64,000 bases of DNA. Source: Anadara kagoshimensis. Taxonomy: Eukaryota > Mollusca > Bivalvia > Arcoida > Arcidae. Below the pieces are notes generated by a model, which saw only the letters and a program-made list of their open reading frames with translations, did not search any database and had not been told where the DNA came from. Positions 1 to 12,200 of this stretch are shown one piece after another (position 1 is the first letter of the stretch; every line of letters starts with the position of its first letter). The stretch covers positions 15,905,234-15,969,233 of the forward strand of contig CM037870.1 in assembly GCA_021292105.1 (NCBI GenBank). Reading direction: 5' to 3'. Both the position numbers and the translations under genes were made by a program.

Positions 1-8
1 AAGGGAGA

Positions 9-181
9 TGTAGTGTAATCTAATGAAACAGACTATAGTTTTATGTCATGATGACGTATGCTTTTACGTCATATATTGTAACATGTGCGGGAGCCATCTT
101 TAATAAAACGTTCATCATGTCAAAGATGTCTTATCGTCTGTTTTAAATAATAGAGATAAAACCCGCCCTGGACACACAACA
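9..181 (+). repeat. LTR, left copy
   Basis: 173-bp repeat starting TGTAGTG and ending CACAACA, so with the usual TG...CA ends. It contains CRE-like TGACGTA and TACGTCA motifs. It is preceded by a purine tract and matches 1078-1250 in reverse complement almost base for base. Confidence 0.8.
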
Positions 182-997
182 TCCAAGGCAACATTTCACG
201 AAATGTCCCCGTTTCTTGCATTTACTGCAAGTTTTGTCCTTAGCAGGGCATCTGTCTCTAGGGTGATTTGGTGAATATCCACATCTTTGACATGACGACT
301 GTTTCTGTGTCATTGACATAGTTGTATGTAGTCTGCCACGACCTCGTGTTGAGCCTCTATTTTTGCTACCATGTCCACGAAACGTCGGTCTGCCCCTACT
401 GTGAACTACATCAGTATTTACATTTTTATTGTCACTTTGGTGAGATTGCAGTTCATTTCTAACAACACTTTGTTGCTTTTTAACAGCTTCTGACTGTCTA
501 GCTTGTTTCACAGCTTTTTCTAAAGTCAGTTCTGGGTCCAATTGCAGTTTTTCTGCTACATGTAATCGTTCGTCGCGCAGCCCTACGACAAGTCTATCTC
601 TAATCATTTCGTCGTGTAGGACGCCATACCCGCAGTGTTCGGCTAACTGGTATAATGACGTAATAAATGTGTCAACTGATTCGCCTTCGTTCTGTTTCCT
701 TTGGTTGAACTTGGCTCGTTCATATATTGTGTTACGCCTAACCATAAAATAGTCATTCAGTTTTTTCTCAACTGTTTTGTACTCACCCCGCTCTGTTTCT
801 GTCAATTTTAATGACACTAATATATCTTCCGCTCCACTGCCCATTGTGTAGATGAGCGTGTTAACTTGTGTCTCATCGTCTTTCTCGCTTAAGCCTGAAG
901 CTTGGCGGAATCTAGTGAATCGCCTTATCCATTGCTGCCATTGTTCTGGTTTAGAAAAATTGAACTGTTCTGGCGCGGAAACTTGATAAGTGGCCAT
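143..997 (-). pseudogene. gag-like frame of the LTR fossil
   Basis: A 284-codon frame that starts just downstream of the primer-site-like sequence on the minus strand. The N-terminal two thirds resemble a Ty3/gypsy gag capsid region (WQQWIRRF near residue 20, YTMGSGAEDIL near 50). A basic Arg/Gly-rich stretch follows (about 200-225). The C-terminus has two Cys/His clusters; the second, CSKCKKRGHFVKCC, has zinc-knuckle spacing. The frame reads out into the adjoining LTR, and no protease or polymerase follows. Treated as a fossil fragment. Confidence 0.7.
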
Positions 998-1077
998 TTC
1001 AAACTTTTACTCACGTTTTGGCGTGTTCACAATTATGTCCATATGTGGCGTATAGTCCATCTAATATTCTGACACCA

Positions 1078-1250
1078 TGTTGTGTGGCCAGGGCGGGTTT
1101 TATCTCTATTATTTAAAACAGACGATAAGACATCTTTGACATGATGAACGTTTTATTAAAGATGGCTCCCGCACATGTTACAATATATGACGTAAAAGCA
1201 TACGTCATCATGACATAAAACTATAGTCTGTTTCATTAGATTACACTACA
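1078..1250 (-). repeat. LTR, right copy (5' LTR of the minus-strand part)
   Basis: Reverse complement of 9-181 with about one visible difference. On the minus strand it is followed by TGGTGTCAGAA, a probable primer binding site, and then by the gag-like frame. Confidence 0.8.
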
Positions 1251-1361
1251 CTGGAGGTCCATGGTTCGATCCTGCATTTTTCTCTTTCCAGATACAAAAT
1301 GTTGTATTGTTTATGTACGATTGGCCATTAGGTTTCTGACCAGTTTAGTACCTCATACTAC

Positions 1362-1622
1362 AGTAGAAGCGCATGGCCTAGTGGTTAAGGCATTGGACTC
1401 ATGATTCGAAGGTCGTGGGTTCGATCCCTGGACCGGGCGATGTGTTGTGTCCTTGAGCAAGACACTTAATTTCACGTTGTTCCAGTTCACTCAGCTGAAA
1501 AATAAATGAGTACCAGCAAAAATGCTGGAGGTTAACCCTGCTTGTACTCTCAGTCGCTTAACGCCACCGAAACCGGGATAAGCTCCGGCCTGATGGGCCT
1601 AAATTATGACTCGGGACAGACT
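1362..1622 (+). mobile_element. tRNA-derived SINE, family I
   Basis: A tRNA-like head carries an A box (TGGCCTAGTGGTTAAGG, about 1374) and a B box (GGTCGTGGGTTCGATCCC, about 1411). A central domain with TGTCCTTGAGCAAGACACTT follows, of a kind shared by several animal SINE superfamilies. The tail holds GCTCCGGCCTGATGGGCC. A second copy lies at 53893-54183 on the minus strand and has about 30 bp more in the middle. Confidence 0.8.
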
Positions 1623-2035
1623 TTAACTACAGTAGTCAACAGGTCAACATGATCACCATCCAAATAATTTGTGGAAACCACATCTCAAACAAAGGAATCT
1701 TTGGATTTACTATGTCGATAGTGAAACGACAGGTTCATGTGTTTTTTCTATTATGTAATATTGGCATTGGAAAGCCCTCTTACCTTAAATTATAATTTGT
1801 CACGGGAACTGGGAGGTCATTGAACCTATCCCTTTGAATTTCCCACCATCACTCATGCGACACACGTGTCTCAGCATGCGATATACCTCTATCATTTTGA
1901 TATTCATAGCGATTATTCCTGATTGTTCCGAATGACACGGATGTTGCTAAATGGATATAAATAAGAGTTACAAAACGGCTTGGGACCATCCCGGATTTAC
2001 TTTTTTCAGTGGTTATGCAAATAGTATGGACACCA

Positions 2036-2285
2036 GGGGCCAGTTGTTCGAAGCTTAATTAGTTTAATCAGACGATTAGTCAAAATTGTAAATTTTGTAA
2101 AATTTCAGATATACTGTGAATGTAATGCTGAAATTATCGAAAATAAATAAAATATCATCAAACTATTTAAAGCACATTGTTAACAAATTATCAGTTTCAT
2201 ACTGATGTCTTGATTTTTATCGATGTTTTTAATTTAATTTTTGTTAATCATTGATTAAACTAATCAAGCTTCGAACAACTGGGTC
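2036..2285. mobile_element. MITE with about 40-bp terminal inverted repeats
   Basis: Left end CCAGTTGTTCGAAGCTTAAT and right end (reverse complement) CCAGTTGTTCGAAGCTTGAT, both continuing TAGTTTAATCA. About 250 bp, AT-rich, no coding capacity. The target duplication is not clear. Confidence 0.7.
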
Positions 2286-2289
2286 CAGA

Positions 2290-3467
2290 TATGTATTTTA
2301 AACAACATGTACATATATACATGTTCTATGTCATAAAAAAGGTTAGTTGACAATGAGCGCAACAGAAAGAAAAATTCCGTGGTATTTTTCTATTGTCAAT
2401 ATATTTAAATTTAGTTTTGAACTTCAACGGCATGGGATATGTTGTTAAATGATAAAATGTTAATTTTGTTATTATTTTTGAAAAAAAATGAGATTAATAT
2501 TTTAGGTTTCACAGACAAACTCAGCAACATTTTTTGGTGTAAAAGTTAAACAAAAATTAAAAAGTTTTGTCGCGGAGGACCTTTAAACTTGAACGTCGAT
2601 TGAAAATTGTGATTTCGCAGAAATTCTGAAACTTGACATAGCAAATGGTATTATGGCATGCTTGCAATAGTTAGGATCTTCGTTGTGATAAAATTTGAAT
2701 TATTGTCGGTGAAAACGGGGCTAATTTTGCTATTCTATGTCTGTTGATTCAGAATTTTAGCGGTGAAAATGGGAAGTTTTTATGTTTTCCCGGAAAACCA
2801 CCTATATTCGGAAGTAATTTCAGGCAAAAAAAAAAAAAAAACCAACAAACAAACAAAAACAAAAAAAAACACTACACAAACTAAGCTTAATTGGAATAAT
2901 ACCAAGATATACCTAGAGTTTTTCAAATGCAAATTGTATTTTTATGTTTAAAAGATATTTTCGTTTTTTATTATTGGGTTAATCATTATAATCACGGAAA
3001 CAAATCAATTTGATTCTGTATTGAAATATTACTCATATGCTTTGTAATGTTGTGGTATTTTAAAACCATTTGATTGATTTTCCATTGATAACATTGCTAA
3101 AACAATTAATGAAAACATATTTGGCAGCGTTATTGGTATTCTGGTAATTCCTGTTAACCGGGATTTCCCATGCAGCACTCATTCTACTTTCTGTTCAAGG
3201 CCGCGGTTGTTATTCATTTGGGACAATATTGATGGTAAGTGTACTTTATCATAATTATCATTTATATCATCAGGTCAACATCCAACGGATCAAAGTCATT
3301 ATTTATTTTTTAATTTTTTTAATTTTTTGTTTGCTTGTTTATCAAAGGCGCAATTTAACCAACGATCTGCGTAATATTAAATATCACATTAGTGAATTGC
3401 ACTATTTCACAATATACGTTCAAGATTTTATTGATATGATGATTTTGACTTTGGGAAGATGAATAAT

Positions 3468-3501
<34 letters not shown>

Positions 3502-3570
3502 ATAGTTCTGTCAGAAAAAGTTCTAATTAAAGAGTACAATAATTTCCTTATTATTGATTCTCAATGAATC
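2290..3570. other. AT-rich non-coding stretch
   Basis: No exon-like reading frame or RNA gene is seen. It holds an A-rich run at about 2826-2876 and a TAA trinucleotide microsatellite at about 3466-3499. The short frames here are low-complexity. Confidence 0.5.
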
Positions 3571-3571
3571 A

Positions 3572-3668
3572 AACATTCTGGTCCATGTTCAAATCACAAT
3601 CCGAAAAGCACATTATAAACTTTGAAAACTTATGCAAATTATGTAGAAGTGAGATCGGGTGCTCCGTG
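3572..3668 (-). mobile_element. Decayed 3'-end copy of the Penelope-like element
   Basis: Diverged match to the reverse complement of the 3' tail at 22150-22345: GTCCATGTTCAAATCACAAT, then GAAGTGAGATCGGGTGCTCC. Confidence 0.5.
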
Positions 3669-3875
3669 AGGGATAGACATTAAATACCATACCGAAATCA
3701 AGGAGATAATAATCTAGTCCAAACCGGACCAACAGTCTACATACAATATTGAATAAAAATACAGAACCAGCAAACATGTGCAGGTACTTGGAAATAGCCA
3801 ATGCATCATGAAGACCTGACAACAAGTGCGCGTTACGGACACTTGATACTAGTGTGATGTTTTTTGTTAGGTTGG

Positions 3876-4256
3876 TTGGTTTATTGAATTTTGCTTAACG
3901 TTGCATCAGCAATTTTTCAGCTATTCGTGACGAGAACTATTTTATTGATCTCTATAGATTAATCTATGAACAATTTCGTGTATGCATGTGAAGTGCGAGT
4001 GTGTTGTATTATATGGTCTGCCTTGTACTAGCGCGCACTCAGTGCGACTTTAGTGCTAGCTCACCGAGTCAGTACGCCGCAGACAAGCGGTACCACTCCC
4101 TCAGTCACATTATACTGACACCAAGTGAACCAGTAAAGGTCAACGGCAAGGAAAAATGACTTTCCCACATATAGTCTGAACGGGACTCGAACTCACTGCG
4201 ATGAGAGGCCCTGAAATTGTGGACTGGCGTCTTATCCATTAGGCCACAGCGGCCTC
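3876..4256 (-). mobile_element. tRNA-derived SINE, family III
   Basis: On the minus strand a tRNA-like head (GTGGCCTAATGGATAAGACG, then B box GAGTTCGAGTCCCGTTC) begins near 4256. A body of about 300 bp runs leftward and ends near TTGCATCAGCAATTTTTCAG. A second, more diverged copy lies at 46772-47110. Confidence 0.65.
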
Positions 4257-4454
4257 TAAATTGGTTCGCTTGCCAAAGACAAACTGTTAAAACGGACACA
4301 GTTAAATTTTTAAAGTCAGTAAGCGGACAGTTCAATATTCTTTGCTGCAACAAACGCATTGCAGACGAGGTTAGAATGACCCCCCAACTGGTGCAATTGG
4401 TCCTATGTGTTGAAGCTTTAGTAACATTGATATAACTTCACTATATTATTTAAA

Positions 4455-4635
4455 AACAATATACTAATCCATGTCCAAATCACTATCCAAAGAACAAATC
4501 AAAAACTTTGAAAACTGGCTAATTAAATGAAACACGTAAACTTCTCTTCCACCATTGTTCAAGTGAGGTCGAGTGCTCCGGAAGGGTAAGCACCACAAGC
4601 CTTGCTAGCTGCAATCACCACGTATGAACGAGTCC
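4455..4635 (-). mobile_element. Truncated Penelope-like element 3' end
   Basis: Reverse-complement match to the 3' tail of the element at 20438-22350, including CTAATCCATGTCCAAATCAC and GTGCTCCGGAAGGGTAAGCA. It stops before any coding part. Confidence 0.65.
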
Positions 4636-5102
4636 AAAACTTTATGGTGGTGCTTATGATAATAATTTATTCATGTTTTGGCGTTATTTATTTATTAATT
4701 TATTTCTTTATTTTATTTTATTTTGTATTTATTTGCGCGATTTTATTTCGTCTTTTCACGTGACAGTTTTAGTGGGGGGGGGGTGCTTTCGCGCACGCGA
4801 GAGTTTATTTTGCATCATAAGCGACACTTACTTAATTTTTTCGCCTAGTAAACACACCACAAGAAAAAAAACGAAATCAGCCGGGATTTGTGTTTGTTTC
4901 TTTTAAAAGTGTCATATTTTTATTTTTAATATATCTATATATATAAGAGCTAAAAGGAAAATACTGGTTTCATTTGAGATGTTCATCTAGCAACAAGAAG
5001 CTGTATTCTAGATTGACGATGCCTCGTTTCATAAGGCCGAAAAAATCGCGGTGTATAACTATTTGCCATTGACCTTTCTTAGGAATATGTTCTTGTTGCT
5101 GT

Positions 5103-5162
5103 TGTCATATACCATTTTTTTTAATTTAATCATAAAATACATTCAAAAAATGGTATATGACA
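5103..5162. mobile_element. 60-bp palindromic mini-element
   Basis: TGTCATATACCATTTTTT at the left and its inverse AAAAAATGGTATATGACA at the right, around a short core with AATCATAAAATACATTC. The same sequence recurs two to three times at 15230-15391. Confidence 0.6.
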
Positions 5163-5164
5163 TT

Positions 5165-7120
5165 GTCTGAAGACGTAAACGTATACACTACCAAGGGCGT
5201 AGATAGGATTCCTAATTTTGCATATCAGTTGAACCATAAAACAACTCTGAGCTTATAAAATATTTGTTCACTTTACATTCTTTTCTATCCTTTTCTATTT
5301 TTTTCGTGTTTCTGTAAAAACATGTAAAAAATACAACCTGTTCTTACCGAGTCGGTTGTCTCGGTTGCCTAGCCTATAGTCACACATTTAACACTTAAAG
5401 CTAACGAATTGTCGAATCGTCATACAGCTCACCTTGGTCCCTCGTTACCTATAACTGCATGCCCAGCTGCTTTCTAGCTATCAGCAGTTTAAAATCAATC
5501 ATTATAGCTATCCACAGATCTGCCATCCGACAGTTGAGCTTTGACCACCTCCCGTTAGCTCAGTGTTTAACTTTTGACAGCTGTGGCACTGTAGCTTCAT
5601 AAATAAGACATTGGAACTGATGAACTCATACGTGCATTAGGGTACGTCAAACATTTTTATTTCAGAATTGAAAAAAACGATTTATATCCCGATTTTAGAA
5701 GTTTTAACTTCAGAATCCCTTTGTATTTATGTACAAGTTATTCCGTACTATTAAACATACCCCCATAATGCATTCGTGACAATTGTCAGGTGCTACGTTT
5801 GAATGCAGTATTTTATAAAAATTCTAAAGAAGCTCATAACAACCCTATTTTGTACCTCTGATTATCGGATATCTATGTAGACTATTATGTAATAAATGTA
5901 TATTTGATTGTATCTTATCGTCTGGGACACATTTTTTGGGGATTTCCAATATTTACTTTCGTTTTAACTAGATCAAGGTAAACAACACAAACGTAATTCC
6001 AGGAACTTCACTTCCTGGTAGACCAGTTCTTTTGTTTATTTACACTTTATATAAGAGAAAGGTAGGTATATAATTTAGATAGTTGTACTTTTTAATGAAA
6101 TCAAAGGAAATTGTAAATGCATAAATATGGACGAATTTCGATCATTTTTGCTGAAATAGTTTCCCCCAAAGGTTGTATTTTTAAATGGACTGGAGTATGC
6201 AATATTTGAATATGACATCAAACTTTTTTTTCAACTTTTAATTAAATTAAATACAAGTTGAAACTTGTGTCATCTCGGCGCTATTTAAAGTAAACATATG
6301 AAACTCTAGAAGGGGACATATGACATTGACCCCCTTTTCGCCAAATGACCCCATTGTCAAAACCTTAGTGGATCATTTCATTTCATTTATTTCAAAATAA
6401 ATAACCTCAGCCACTCTGAGAGTGGAACATGAGGGCATGTTACATATATGCAAATATATGCAATATATATCATATTTAACGTTACATGAATTCGAAAATA
6501 ATGTTGTTATATTGTTTGAGACAAAAGATTTTGATTATGTACGTCCCGTCTGAAAAATCTCAGATTGAACACTTACAATGAAAAAATTAGGTACACAAAA
6601 CGTATCTGAAATAGAAATAATTCTCAAGTGAAACTGTATATTATTTGATACTTTCATTATGTTAAAAATAATGAGCTTTGGTTTTTATTAATTCGGTTTT
6701 AATGTACTCATTTTACAAAAATTATGAAAACTAGCACATGACAGTTCCACAAAGTCAAAAATCAATTTTCTTTTCCTACTCACACCGCTTATGTAAAATA
6801 TCCAATTTCCAATTTTTTTATTATTATTATCCTGTATTTAAAACCATGCAAGTTCCTTCTAAATTTCTTCCTATTTCTCTGTATTTCAACATTCTTTTAA
6901 GCCTTTTATTGTTTGTGTTTTTTAAAAGGTCTAACATTTGCATGCTTTGTACACGCATTTAATATACATGACTTTTCATGACATATCTGACGCACTTTCA
7001 TTGTGAAACATTTTATAAATGATTATTTATCACTAAATAGATGTCCGTGCCTGGTTTTTTTTTAAACATTATTTATTTATTTATTAGTATGGTATTTTCA
7101 AATGTTTCATTCTATAAAAT
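5165..7120. other. Intergenic AT-rich DNA, no gene seen
   Basis: No supported exon, RNA gene or full element. All frames are short and low-complexity. Confidence 0.5.
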
Positions 7121-7121
7121 T

Positions 7122-7305
7122 ACAGTCAAACCTGTCTATAAAGGCCATCCAAGGGAACTAATAAAAGTGGCCTTTATGGGCAGGTGGCTTTTATATACAG
7201 GTTCAAATAATATGAATAAAGAACAATTGGGATAGAATTTTACTGGCCTTTATAACCAAGTGGCCGGCATTATATAGAGGTGGCCTTTAAGGCAGGTTGG
7301 ACTGT
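7122..7305. mobile_element. MITE family 2 (ACAGTCAAACCTG ends)
   Basis: 184-bp element with ends ACAGTCAAACCTGTCTATAA and, inverted, ACAGTCCAACCTGCCTTAAA. The interior repeats GGCCTTTAT/GGCCACC motifs. Related copies lie at 16454-16845, 36070-36251, 55672-55765 and 59685-59860. The flanks are compatible with a TA target. Confidence 0.75.
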
Positions 7306-7309
7306 AATT

Positions 7310-8405
7310 CTGTTATGTCAAAACTGCTTTAACAATTTACTCTTTATTGTATGTTTTCTACCTTTTTTGTTTGATACTTATTTGCTTTATTTCACCACTT
7401 AAACGATAGCGCTAGGTGATGTCTAGTTATTTGTGGTAAAGGACACGGTGTTATTTTAAAGATTTCATCGTCGCTGACTAGATGAACATCTCCAATTAAA
7501 CCAAGACGTGGGAGATAATATTTGCGACACATTCTGCTAAGATCGTTTTCAGAAACTGTTGTCTCTGTTTTATTCTGACACCAATACAGCCAAGATCAAA
7601 TGAGTAAAATATATGGTATGGCATTCATGATTCCGACATATATATGATGACCATTTTTTCAGGCACAACATTTTATATGTTATTATGAATAGATATGCAT
7701 GTGCTGATTTTGAATTTCTATTCAAATAATAGATTCAAAATTATTTTGAAAGCATTTTTTAATAGTAATCCATAATCAACTTTTGGCAGATATTAGGTAA
7801 CTTTGTAAGGGAATACTTTATAACAAGAATAACTCTCCTAGTGTTTTCCCTACACTAGTAATTTAAAATCAACGAAATAAACACGCTGGTTTAAGGAATC
7901 CCAACAGACTAATTGTGCTGAATGATTTATTTCTTTTTTTTATCTATTAGATATTTTGTACCAAGTACAATTTCGTTTTAACATAAAATTTGGATCAATA
8001 TAGATGTACTTAATGGCCGTAATTTTATATTCAATACATAAAACACTCCCTTTATTTACCTATTTGCTTAGCTACTTAATATACCACAATATAATCATAA
8101 AATATATTGAACTTTTACGAGTAAAAACAAGTTTTATCAGAAAACAACTTAATAGACACAACCATCGAAAACGTAGACGTTACTGTTACTGTCATCTCTT
8201 TTAATTTACTAGTAATTCCTTTTATCTTTGCGTTTCATCATATTTAACAGAAATGGTTGTTTCCGGTACGTCAACCATTGCCGGAAGTCATGACTCTTTT
8301 TAAAGGTTCGTTTCATCCAGCTTATACCTAATCATTTGTATATTTCTTTGTTTTTGCCCAGTTTCATGTCAATTTCATTTTCAATTTCGATTTCTCGTGG
8401 CGGAT
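7310..8405. other. Intergenic DNA with one dispersed repeat
   Basis: No gene is recognised. The stretch 7411-7520 (CTAGATGAACATCTCC region) resembles 38605-38690, so it is probably an old dispersed repeat. Confidence 0.4.
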
Positions 8406-8406
8406 G

Positions 8407-8531
8407 TAGCTAGCTAAAAAGGAATCACTTACACTTCCGGAGCACCAATTCTCACTTTCCTGGTGGAAGTGCACGTGCTTAACTTTTTTTGACAGTTTTC
8501 AAAATTTTTGCTTTGCTTCTGAACATGACAC
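8407..8531 (+). mobile_element. Truncated Penelope-like element 3' end
   Basis: Forward match to the 3' tail: AGCTAGCTAAAAAGG, CTTCCGGAGCACC, CCTGGTGGAAGTGCACGTG and TTTGCTTCTGAACATGACAC. About 125 bp, diverged. Confidence 0.6.
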
Positions 8532-9067
8532 GGTGTTTTTGTTTTGATTACTGTCTTGTTCATCATTCTGATTCCCGTTCTAAGTAAGAACTTTTATAGT
8601 TGTATACACAATTTTGTCTTGTCTTCTCGTCTCGTTTTTTCTTCCGTTTGTCGTTTTGTTTATTTGATTGTTGCATTTACTTATGTCAAGTATATGGGTT
8701 TTTAAGTCAACATGCTTCCTTCTATTTTAAATTAAGTGACACTTCGCGAAAAAACAGATACATTTATTTTTACCTTCAGGTTTCCAGTTTAATTTTAGGC
8801 AAGATTCGTTTCACTTCCTGTGAAAATTGACATATTATGTGCGATGTAATCGTTAAGCATAATATAGAAATGAAAATAATTTGTTTATTATGGAAACATG
8901 CAAGAATTGAACATTTTGCACACTGCATAATTCGTTGCTGCATGATGTCACTGAGAACCAATTCGTTCATCCAAAAACAAACAGAAAAGATCTGGTCTAT
9001 AAAATGATTGAAGCAAAGTAGAATGCATTATTTACTTTTAATTGAATTTCATATATTTTTAGTAACC

Positions 9068-9269
9068 ATGTCCGTGGGATTACGTGTTGTTCGAGGGCCG
9101 GACTGGAGCCATGGAGACAAAGATGGCGGTGAAGGTCATGCGGGAACAGTTGTCCATGACAACAACGATAATACTTGGGATATTATTTGGGATATGGGTA
9201 ACAGAACACAATGTAATGCTGGTAAAAATGGAAAATATGATCTGAGAATTATAGACAATGCACCTGTTG
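9068..9269 (+). CDS. MIB2: MIB2-like exon 1: first MIB/HERC2 domain
   Basis: ATG in context ACCATGTCC, 5 bases after an AG acceptor (9061-9062). Encodes [19 protein letters not shown] through IIDNAPVG, the first MIB/HERC2 domain. Donor GTAGGT at 9270; ends in phase 1. Confidence 0.85.
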
Positions 9270-12200
9270 GTAGGTCTTTGAATTATTCTATATAGAAACT
9301 ACAACTGTCTCTTGAGAGACAACATCTACAAGGGTTTAATATTTTCCAAAGACCGTGACCTTTCCAATATGCCCTTGGTTCAAGGTCCTGACATATTTTT
9401 GGACCATGGGAATTATTCGTGTGAACGTTTACGACAGTCGCCCAAAGCAATAATGAGATGTGGTCTGGACACGGTTTTACACGGACATACATACAGACGG
9501 ACAGACATGGTGAGTCCTATATACCCCCTTAAACCCTTCCCGTTCCTACCGGTACAATTGTACCGGTAAGCATATTTTTAGCCTATGCGTCATGGAAAAA
9601 CTGCGATAATTTGGATATTTCTGAAGCGATTTTCTCGCGGGATATCTCATTTGAAACGGCAAAACATACAGAAAACAATGGTATAATTTTCAAAATGAAT
9701 CAATTTCATTTTCAATAAAAAATCTTCCGTTCAAAACGCCGACAAAGAAATATTTTCTTCACTTTTTATGAGAGAGCCGTAATTTTACATAGATTTAGAA
9801 AGAGATTACTCACTTCGCCATTATACCAAAAATAAGAGACAGATATCAAAAACTTGTATATCACAGTATTCACAAGAATTTACGGGTTTAAACAATATAA
9901 TTTTTATTGTAAAAAATTCATCAGCCGGGTCATAACAACCGAAATTATAGAACGGTCATATTTTCCAAGGTTTAAATTTTAGGTTACACGGTCGATAAAT
10001 GGAAAAAAATTCTTCTGTTGAACTTTTCTCATAACTGAAACCTTAAATAGGGAAAACAAAATCCAGTTACAGAAACCTCATCATTTTCTCTTTCATTTGA
10101 TATAATTTTGTATATGTTTAATCGTCTTCATCACATTTGAATCACCGTGTGAAGTTACGACCTTGACGCAATATTTTCAGAAAATATTGGAAAAGATTAC
10201 CCATTTACGTTACGCAACTTTCTTGTACATGCCGGCTTATGACGTTACTTCAAGATTACCACAATTCAGTAAATATTCCATATATCCTAGAAAATTCACA
10301 CCACAATAAACAAAATTTATTGTAGTATCATTTTATGTAAAGAAAATGTCGATCTCCGATCACTTTTGAGACAGTTCATTGAAAAGAAAATTAACCATAA
10401 TTTCGGTATAGAACTTGCTGGGTACACATCGGTATTTGTCTAAGAAACAGATACTAGTCGTGTGTCATTGGGATGAAAATAAAAATAAATACAATCCAAT
10501 AACAAAAAATAATAAAAGTCCTTAAATAATAACAAGAATATAATGTTGTTTTGATGGAATTACGTGAAAAAACGATGGATACTCTGTGCACACCGCCACC
10601 GTACGCTCAAAGTATTTAGTATGTCGATCACATGTCTTCTACTACGTCCGTAACATATTTATAAATAAACAAAAATAGGGGTCAAATATTAGACCGCTGT
10701 TCGAAAAGATTTTGTGTTCACTATTCACGACAATAAAATACCATTCAAACTGTCATATTAAGTCAAAAGTTACTATCAGTTAGAGTAATTTAAACGATAG
10801 GGAAAAAAACCAAAAAAAAAACAAAAAAAAACAAACAAAACAAAACAAAAAACACACATGAATAAATGAGTATTGTTGCGGTCGAGGTGGTCATGGCGTT
10901 CACCTTAAAACTTAAGGTGTGGGCTTGATTATCGAAACAAGTGCTTTAAAAGAAATTTATCATTGTCATATATCTCTAGTGCATGATGAACCGAGAGACA
11001 CCATATTAACAAGTGTTCACGGTAACAACTAACGAGAATTATGTAAATGTAATGCATGTACATAAAAGTGCAGTACAGGCCTGTCTAAAGTTTAACACTG
11101 AGATAACGAAAAAGGTCGACGCTCGGCTACCGAGTAGCCGAGTTATATTAGAAGATAGCTAGTGGACAAGAGATAGATAATAGCCATGCCGAAAAGCTGT
11201 TGAGTTGAGTCATGGCGTTTAACGTCCCAGTCAAGAATATTTCACTTAAAATATCGAGTCGTCGCCAGCTGTAGACGAAGGTGAAGATATTTTGCCTGTG
11301 CGTTGCGCTGATGGCCGAGTAGCCGAGTTATATTAGAAGATAGCTAGTGGACAAGAGATAGATAATAGCCATGCCGAAAAGCTGTTGAGTTGAGTCATGG
11401 CGTTTAACGTCCCAGTCAAGAATATTTCACTTAAAATATCGAGTCGTCGCCAGCTGTAGACGAAGGTGAAGATATTTTGCCTGTGCGTTGCGCTGATGGC
11501 ATTATACAGCAGGATTCTTTAGTGTGCCAAGCCCACCATGACACGAGACCTCGTTTATTTTAAGTTCCCATCCGAAAGAACCGTGGCTTTCATTTCGTAA
11601 TGCTGAGTGTTTGGCGAAAGAACAGTCACTACCCACTTTCAAATCTTGTGTCAAACCCGGCTTGGGATCAAACCAACGACCCCCACTTACGGTGTGAGCA
11701 CTCTACTAACTGATCTATGACAGTGGTTGCGAAAAGCTGCCGAGATGTACATAGCTATCGAGGGTATCAAGACAACTCGTACCATGTGTTTCCACATCAT
11801 GACAACCCCCACCCAACCTTAGACAACTCGTACCCAAGAAGCAAGGAAATTAATACATTTTTTAAATCTTAAACTTAGATATTTTGCTACCTTTAAATCA
11901 ATTTTATGTAATTAGTTCAAATTAATTAGGTATTGCTAGAAAATTGTTTTTCTAAATAAATCTTATAAACTCTAATTGATAGGAAGACAATAACAAAAAC
12001 GGATGTAAGTTTTCTTGTCTCGGCTTGGGTACAGGGTGTCTTGGGTTCTTGTTGTCTCATTATGGGTTCGAGTTGTCCTGCGTGCGAGTTGTCTTGGGCA
12101 CGAGTTGTCCAGCATTCGCTAACGAGGGATCGATTTGAACGGTCGATTCGGCACAATTTCGTTAGCTTACGGTTAAACTTTCGACAGGCATGTACTGTTA

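Larger units (their letters stand above)
1..1250. mobile_element. Ty3/gypsy-like LTR element fossil, rearranged, LTRs inverted
   Basis: Two near-identical 173-bp LTRs (9-181 forward, 1078-1250 reverse) enclose a reverse-oriented gag-like frame. The purine run AAGGGAGA at 1-8 lies just before the left LTR, as a polypurine tract lies before a 3' LTR. A primer-site-like TGGTGTCAGAA (minus strand, 1067-1077) follows the right LTR. The left LTR therefore reads as the 3' LTR of a body lying outside the window, while the right LTR plus gag reads as a 5' end in the opposite direction. Very high LTR identity suggests a young insertion. The element is not whole as seen here: pol is not present in the window. 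The family call rests on the gag and zinc knuckles. Confidence 0.75.
11071..12198. mobile_element. TIR element family 1, copy C, carrying a SINE
   Basis: Left end CAGTACAGGCCTGTCTAAAG TTTAACACTG; right end, inverted, CAGTACATGCCTGTCGAAAG TTTAACC. The same ends bound 41292-41860, 42087-42880 and 44452-45014. The interior has the family's GAGTAGCCGAG and GCTGCCGAGATG motifs plus a nested family II SINE. About 1.13 kb, no coding capacity. Confidence 0.7.

Noticed and set aside
1362-1450. tRNA gene
   Set aside because: A and B boxes are present, but the cloverleaf is incomplete and the sequence continues into a SINE body with a second copy at 53893.
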